From CASFRF01 sp031549345 (GTDB taxonomy: Bacteria > Verrucomicrobiota > Lentisphaeria > Victivallales > Victivallaceae): a stretch of DNA of 64,000 bases. The stretch spans positions 434,001 through 498,000 of the forward strand of contig JAVBPY010000003.1 in assembly GCA_031549345.1 (NCBI GenBank), given 5' to 3'. Within the stretch, counting starts at the first letter, position 1. Each line of letters opens with the position of its first letter. The notes under the pieces were generated by a model. The model had not been told where the DNA came from. It did no database searches and was given only the letters and a program-made list of their open reading frames with translations. The translations under genes and the position numbers were made by a program. Below, piece by piece: positions 60,987 to 64,000 of this stretch.

Positions 60987-61984
60987 GCCGCAACGAAAAT
61001 GCAACCGCATCGATCATCACCAGGAATCCTCGAATGCGGCAATTGTTCGACTATTGCGAATTGGTTGCCACAAGCCCCCGTCCCGTCCTCATCACCGGCG
61101 AAACCGGTTCGGGGAAAGAGAAATTTGCGGAACTCCTGCATCGCATGTCGGGGCGGCCGGGACGGCTTGTCGCCGTCAATATCGCGGGGTTGGACGACAC
61201 GCTTTTGTCCGACACTCTTTTCGGCCACCGGCGGGGAGCGTTCACCGGGGCGATCAATGATCGCGCGGGCGCGTTGGAACGTGCTGCCGGGGGGACGGTG
61301 TTGATCGACGAAATCGGCGATCTTACGCTGGCGTCGCAAATCAAGCTCCTCCGGCTTCTCCAGGAACAGGAGTACTCGCCGCTGGGCTCGGACGAAGTCA
61401 AGCGGACCAACGCGCGCATTGTTCTGGCGACGCACCGGGATTTGTTCGAGCTCCAGCGGATCGGGAAATTCCGCGCCGACCTTTATTACCGGATCTATAC
61501 GCACCGTCTGGAAATTCCTCCCCTCCGGGAGCGTCTGGACGACTTGCCGTTGTTGTTGGATGCCTTTATCGCCGCTTCCGCCGCCGCGCTGCACAAGCCC
61601 TGCCCGAAATATCCGGTAACGGAACTCCTGGCGCTTTTGCGGAATTACACCTTTCCGGGGAATATTCGCGAATTGGAGAGCATGGTGTTCGACGCGGTGA
61701 GCTGTTGTCTGGACGGTCAACTCACACCGGGGCAATTCATCGACCACATGGACAACCGTGAAGAAAGCTTTCTCCTGGACGACGAAACCATGGAGGGAGC
61801 CCTCCAGCGATTGCCGCAAATTCCGACGCTGAAAGCGGCCGACCGCATTCTCATCGCCGAAGCGCTGCAGCGTACGGGCGGCAACCAACGGTTGGCCGCG
61901 AAGATGCTCGGCGTAACGCCGCAGGCGATTCATGCCCGATTGCGGAAAATGCGCGAGGAGGAAACGGTTGATTTTGATGAATGA
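60983..61984 (+). CDS. Sigma-54 interaction domain transcriptional activator
   Basis: The 333-residue protein is an AAA+ enhancer-binding activator: Walker A TGETGSGKEK (about 37-46), GAFTGA loop that contacts sigma-54, Walker B VLIDEIGD, and a Fis-type helix-turn-helix at the C-terminus (GNQRLAAKMLGVTPQAIHAR). It lacks an N-terminal receiver or sensor domain, so it may be controlled by another protein or by level. AAAGGAGG lies 7 bp upstream and the start overlaps the hydE stop. Confidence 0.93.
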   Translation: MSRNENATASIITRNPRMRQLFDYCELVATSPRPVLITGETGSGKEKFAELLHRMSGRPGRLVAVNIAGLDDTLLSDTLFGHRRGAFTGAINDRAGALERAAGGTVLIDEIGDLTLASQIKLLRLLQEQEYSPLGSDEVKRTNARIVLATHRDLFELQRIGKFRADLYYRIYTHRLEIPPLRERLDDLPLLLDAFIAASAAALHKPCPKYPVTELLALLRNYTFPGNIRELESMVFDAVSCCLDGQLTPGQFIDHMDNREESFLLDDETMEGALQRLPQIPTLKAADRILIAEALQRTGGNQRLAAKMLGVTPQAIHARLRKMREEETVDFDE

Positions 61985-62015
61985 CGGACTTCCAGTGAAA
62001 AAAAAGTAAAAAAAG

Positions 62016-62837
62016 ATGAAAAACAACTGGAAAAAAACGGTCTATTGTATTATAGTAACGGACTTGCTGCTGTGTGGATTTGTGCAAATCGCACATGCGG
62101 CGGATTCGCCGGGTCCGAAACCGGAGAGTTCCGTGGAGATTCGCCTGAAGCCGAAAGATGCGGCGCGGGTACGGGTCATTGCGGATCTTGAACGGGAAAA
62201 GGCATCGGCGAAAGATGCGTTGCGGAAGTTGGAAGAGCGTGTGCGGGAAGGCATTGCGCTTGAGCAGATCCGTAAGCGCGAGTTGCTTGAACTGATGAAA
62301 AAATATCAGGAACGTGACGATTCGAACCGGCAGTTGCAATTGCTTATGTCCGGGCTGAACGCGGCTTCGCTGCGCAAGGTCGGGATAAGGGAAGAGCAGT
62401 TGAGCGAACAGCTGCGCCGGGAACGCGCCTTGGGTGGTACGCTCGCCCTGGAGGCGGTCGCGTTCAGTGAACTGGCGGAGCGCTGTATTGTGGATTGGGA
62501 GCAAGGGAAGGCACCTGATCCGCGTTTGGCGCTGGCGTCTGAGAGCCTCAGGAAACTGGGTCGTCGGTTCATAGTCATGACGGCGGATGGGGAGAAGTCG
62601 CGGGAACTAGAACGATGCAGAATTCTCGCGGTGAACTCGAAGTTGTCATTTGTCTTGCTGCCGGTGGGGATTCGACAGGGTGCGTTTAACGGCCTCGTCT
62701 ACCGCACAGGGAAGGGGACGACGACGCTCAGGATTGTCGGGGTGCGACCCGATGTCGCGGCGGCGGTTGTTGTTTCCGGCAGTATGGACGACCTTGCTCC
62801 AGGGATGGAGGTCGCGACGGAAAGTACAAGGGAGTAG
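62016..62837 (+). CDS. Periplasmic coiled-coil protein, unknown
   Basis: The 273-residue protein has a signal peptide (about 1-29, ending AHA). Long charged helices follow (about 50-170: DLEREKASAKDALRKLEERV, then LRRERAL), and then a small beta domain (about 195-273: CRILAVNSKLSFVLLPVGI, then RTGKGTTTLRIVGV). The layout, with coiled coil then a short beta module, recalls membrane-anchored scaffold proteins, but no family is recognised. It stands where rpsS would normally sit before rplV. The rplV extension starts 2 bp after its stop. Confidence 0.72.
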   Translation: MKNNWKKTVYCIIVTDLLLCGFVQIAHAADSPGPKPESSVEIRLKPKDAARVRVIADLEREKASAKDALRKLEERVREGIALEQIRKRELLELMKKYQERDDSNRQLQLLMSGLNAASLRKVGIREEQLSEQLRRERALGGTLALEAVAFSELAERCIVDWEQGKAPDPRLALASESLRKLGRRFIVMTADGEKSRELERCRILAVNSKLSFVLLPVGIRQGAFNGLVYRTGKGTTTLRIVGVRPDVAAAVVVSGSMDDLAPGMEVATESTRE

Positions 62838-62893
62838 GATTGATTCCGAAATTGGAATTGATCCGGAAATCAAAGAAAACAAGAGACCGGATT

Positions 62894-63229
62894 ATGGAAG
62901 TTAGAGCTTTGACCAGGAATGTGCGTATATCGCCCGAGAAGGCGCGCCACGTTTCCCGTCTGATTCAGGGCAAGACCGCCACGGAAGCGTTGGCGATTGT
63001 CGATCTGAGCCCGCGCAAAGCCGCCCGTTTGATCGGCGCGACGTTGCGTTCCGCGGTGGCCAATGCCGAACACAATGAGAGTCTGAGCTGCAAAGATCTG
63101 GTGGTGAAAGCCGCCATGGTCAGTCCCGGCCCGATTATCAAGCGTTTTCGTGCGAAAGCCCGTGGTTCCGCCGGCCGGATCCGGAAACGGACCAGCCATC
63201 TGGAAGTCATCTTGACGGCTATTCAATAA
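62894..63229 (+). CDS. rplV: 50S ribosomal protein L22
   Basis: The 111-residue protein is typical L22: VRISPEKARHVSRLIQGKTA, SAVANAEHN, and the hairpin-loop region to the end ASRTSH-like KRTSHLEVIL. The ATG at 62894 matches the usual N-terminus. An in-frame TTG at 62840 with GGGAG 5 bp upstream would add 18 residues. rpsS, the usual upstream neighbour, is absent. Confidence 0.96.
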   Translation: MEVRALTRNVRISPEKARHVSRLIQGKTATEALAIVDLSPRKAARLIGATLRSAVANAEHNESLSCKDLVVKAAMVSPGPIIKRFRAKARGSAGRIRKRTSHLEVILTAIQ

Positions 63230-63242
63230 AGGGGATTGCGCT

Positions 63243-63935
63243 GTGGGACAGAAAGTAAATCCGATTGGATTGCGGACCGCCTTGACGAAGAAGTGGGAAT
63301 CCCGCTGGTTTGCGGGAAAGGCCCTTTTCGGCGAGTGGCTGCATGAAGACCTCAAAATCCGCAAGTACATCAAAGAAGAGTTCGCCGCCGCTGCGATCGC
63401 CCGCATTCAAGTGGAGCGTTTCGCCAGCCGTGTCCGTATCACCATTTGCTCGGCGCGTCCGGGTTTGTTGATCGGCAAGAAGGGTGCGGAATTGGATGCT
63501 CTTCGCCTGAAACTTGCGAAGCTTGCTCCGGGCAAGGAAGTTTTCGTCGAAATCGACGAAATCCGCCGCGCGGAAGCGAATGCGCAGCTTGTTGCCGAGA
63601 ACATCGCGCAGCAGCTGGAGCGCCGGATCGGTTTCCGTCGCGCCATGAAGCGGTCCATCCAGACTGCTATGGACATGGGCGTGGACGGGATTAAGATCAA
63701 CTGTGCCGGACGTCTTGGCGGTGCCGAATTGGCGCGCGAAGAGCAGTACAAGGAAGGCCGTGTGCCGTTGCACACGCTGAAGGCCAACATCGATTACGGG
63801 TTCACCGAAGCGAATACCACCGCCGGAAAGATCGGCGTGAAGGTTTGGATTTGCCACAAAGAGGGTACGGAGGAGCAGGATTATGCCGTTAATGCCAAAA
63901 AGAGTAAAGTACAGAAAGGTTCAACGCGGAAGTAA
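63243..63935 (+). CDS. rpsC: 30S ribosomal protein S3
   Basis: The 230-residue protein binds mRNA entry and 16S rRNA. MGQKVNPIGLRTALTKKW opens the protein. The KH domain (PGLLIGKKGAELDALRLKLA) and IDYGFTEANTTAGKIGVKVWI at the C-terminal domain are typical. It starts with GTG. The C-terminal 17 codons overlap the start of rplP in another frame. Confidence 0.97.
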   Translation: MGQKVNPIGLRTALTKKWESRWFAGKALFGEWLHEDLKIRKYIKEEFAAAAIARIQVERFASRVRITICSARPGLLIGKKGAELDALRLKLAKLAPGKEVFVEIDEIRRAEANAQLVAENIAQQLERRIGFRRAMKRSIQTAMDMGVDGIKINCAGRLGGAELAREEQYKEGRVPLHTLKANIDYGFTEANTTAGKIGVKVWICHKEGTEEQDYAVNAKKSKVQKGSTRK

Positions 63936-64000
63936 TGCCGGGTTGGCCACCAGCAACAACAAGCTGGACTTTGGCGACTATGCATTGCAGGCGTTGACCC
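63883..64000 (+). CDS. rplP: 50S ribosomal protein L16 (partial)
   Basis: The ATG at 63883 begins MPLMPKRVKYRKVQRGSNAG and continues LDFGDYALQAL, the L16 N-terminus, then runs off the right edge. GGAGGAG lies 7 bp upstream, inside rpsC. The gene overlaps rpsC by 53 bp, so translation of the two is coupled. Confidence 0.93.
   Translation, partial: MPLMPKRVKYRKVQRGSNAGLATSNNKLDFGDYALQALT

Overview
The window is chromosomal DNA of a moderately GC-rich, Gram-negative anaerobe, most likely a member of the Lentisphaerota (Victivallis-like). The taxonomic guess rests on several things. There are two short operons that pair a GntR-headed regulator with a prepilin-like protein (FTLIELLVVIAIIAILA N-terminus). 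There are very large secreted propeller/carbohydrate-binding proteins. Rho carries a long low-complexity N-terminus, and there is an RRM protein with a Gly/Arg tail. A HydE-type maturase suggests fermentative hydrogen metabolism. This is inference from gene families; no rRNA gene is present.

Layout. 1-4.6 kb: an antiporter fragment and an RND efflux pump with its adaptor (minus strand). 4.7-5.9 kb: citrate synthase. 6.1-9.3 kb: a secreted acetyl-xylan-esterase-like enzyme coupled to a GT-C type membrane protein. 9.2-14.6 kb: a minus-strand housekeeping block (thiI, LysM lipoprotein, ftsB-like, rho, coaE). 14.7-18.0 kb: a Nudix hydrolase facing a three-gene minus operon (Fe-S protein, IclR regulator, U32-like Cys-rich protein). 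18.2-27.0 kb: two identical tRNA-Asp genes, an APH-type kinase, a phenylacetate-CoA ligase, then response regulator, unknown protein, AsmA-like giant, tatD, nudC and tRNA-Lys. 27.2-31.3 kb is catabolic module A: GntR regulator, pseudopilin, SGNH hydrolase and an exported beta-carbonic anhydrase. 31.3-39.9 kb: GNAT, tRNA-Met, corA, leuA, dacA, a nitrilase, a small unknown protein, a lipoprotein and an RRM protein. 40.2-57.6 kb is catabolic module B: a divergent glycosidase-like lipoprotein, a GntR regulator, a pseudopilin, three secreted propeller proteins and a GH78-type alpha-L-rhamnosidase. 57.5-62.8 kb: rsmG with a membrane protein, a UroD-like protein/HydE/sigma-54 activator operon and a periplasmic coiled-coil protein. 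62.9 kb to the end: ribosomal genes rplV, rpsC and rplP, with rpsS missing from its usual place.

How the genes may work together. Modules A and B share one plan: regulator, then pseudopilin, then exported carbohydrate-active effectors, with the first genes tightly coupled. Each regulator gene has a near-perfect sigma-70 promoter with repeats over the -10 or start region, which suggests autoregulation. Module B looks like a locus for a rhamnose-containing polysaccharide in which large cell-envelope propeller proteins and a pseudopilin stand where a Bacteroidetes locus would have SusCD. This is the best candidate for an undescribed system here. Other points of interest are the divergent corA/leuA intergenic region, where one side has a Pro/acidic leader peptide and the other a long structured leader. 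A hairpin-dense non-coding island precedes module B, and the S10 ribosomal cluster is split.
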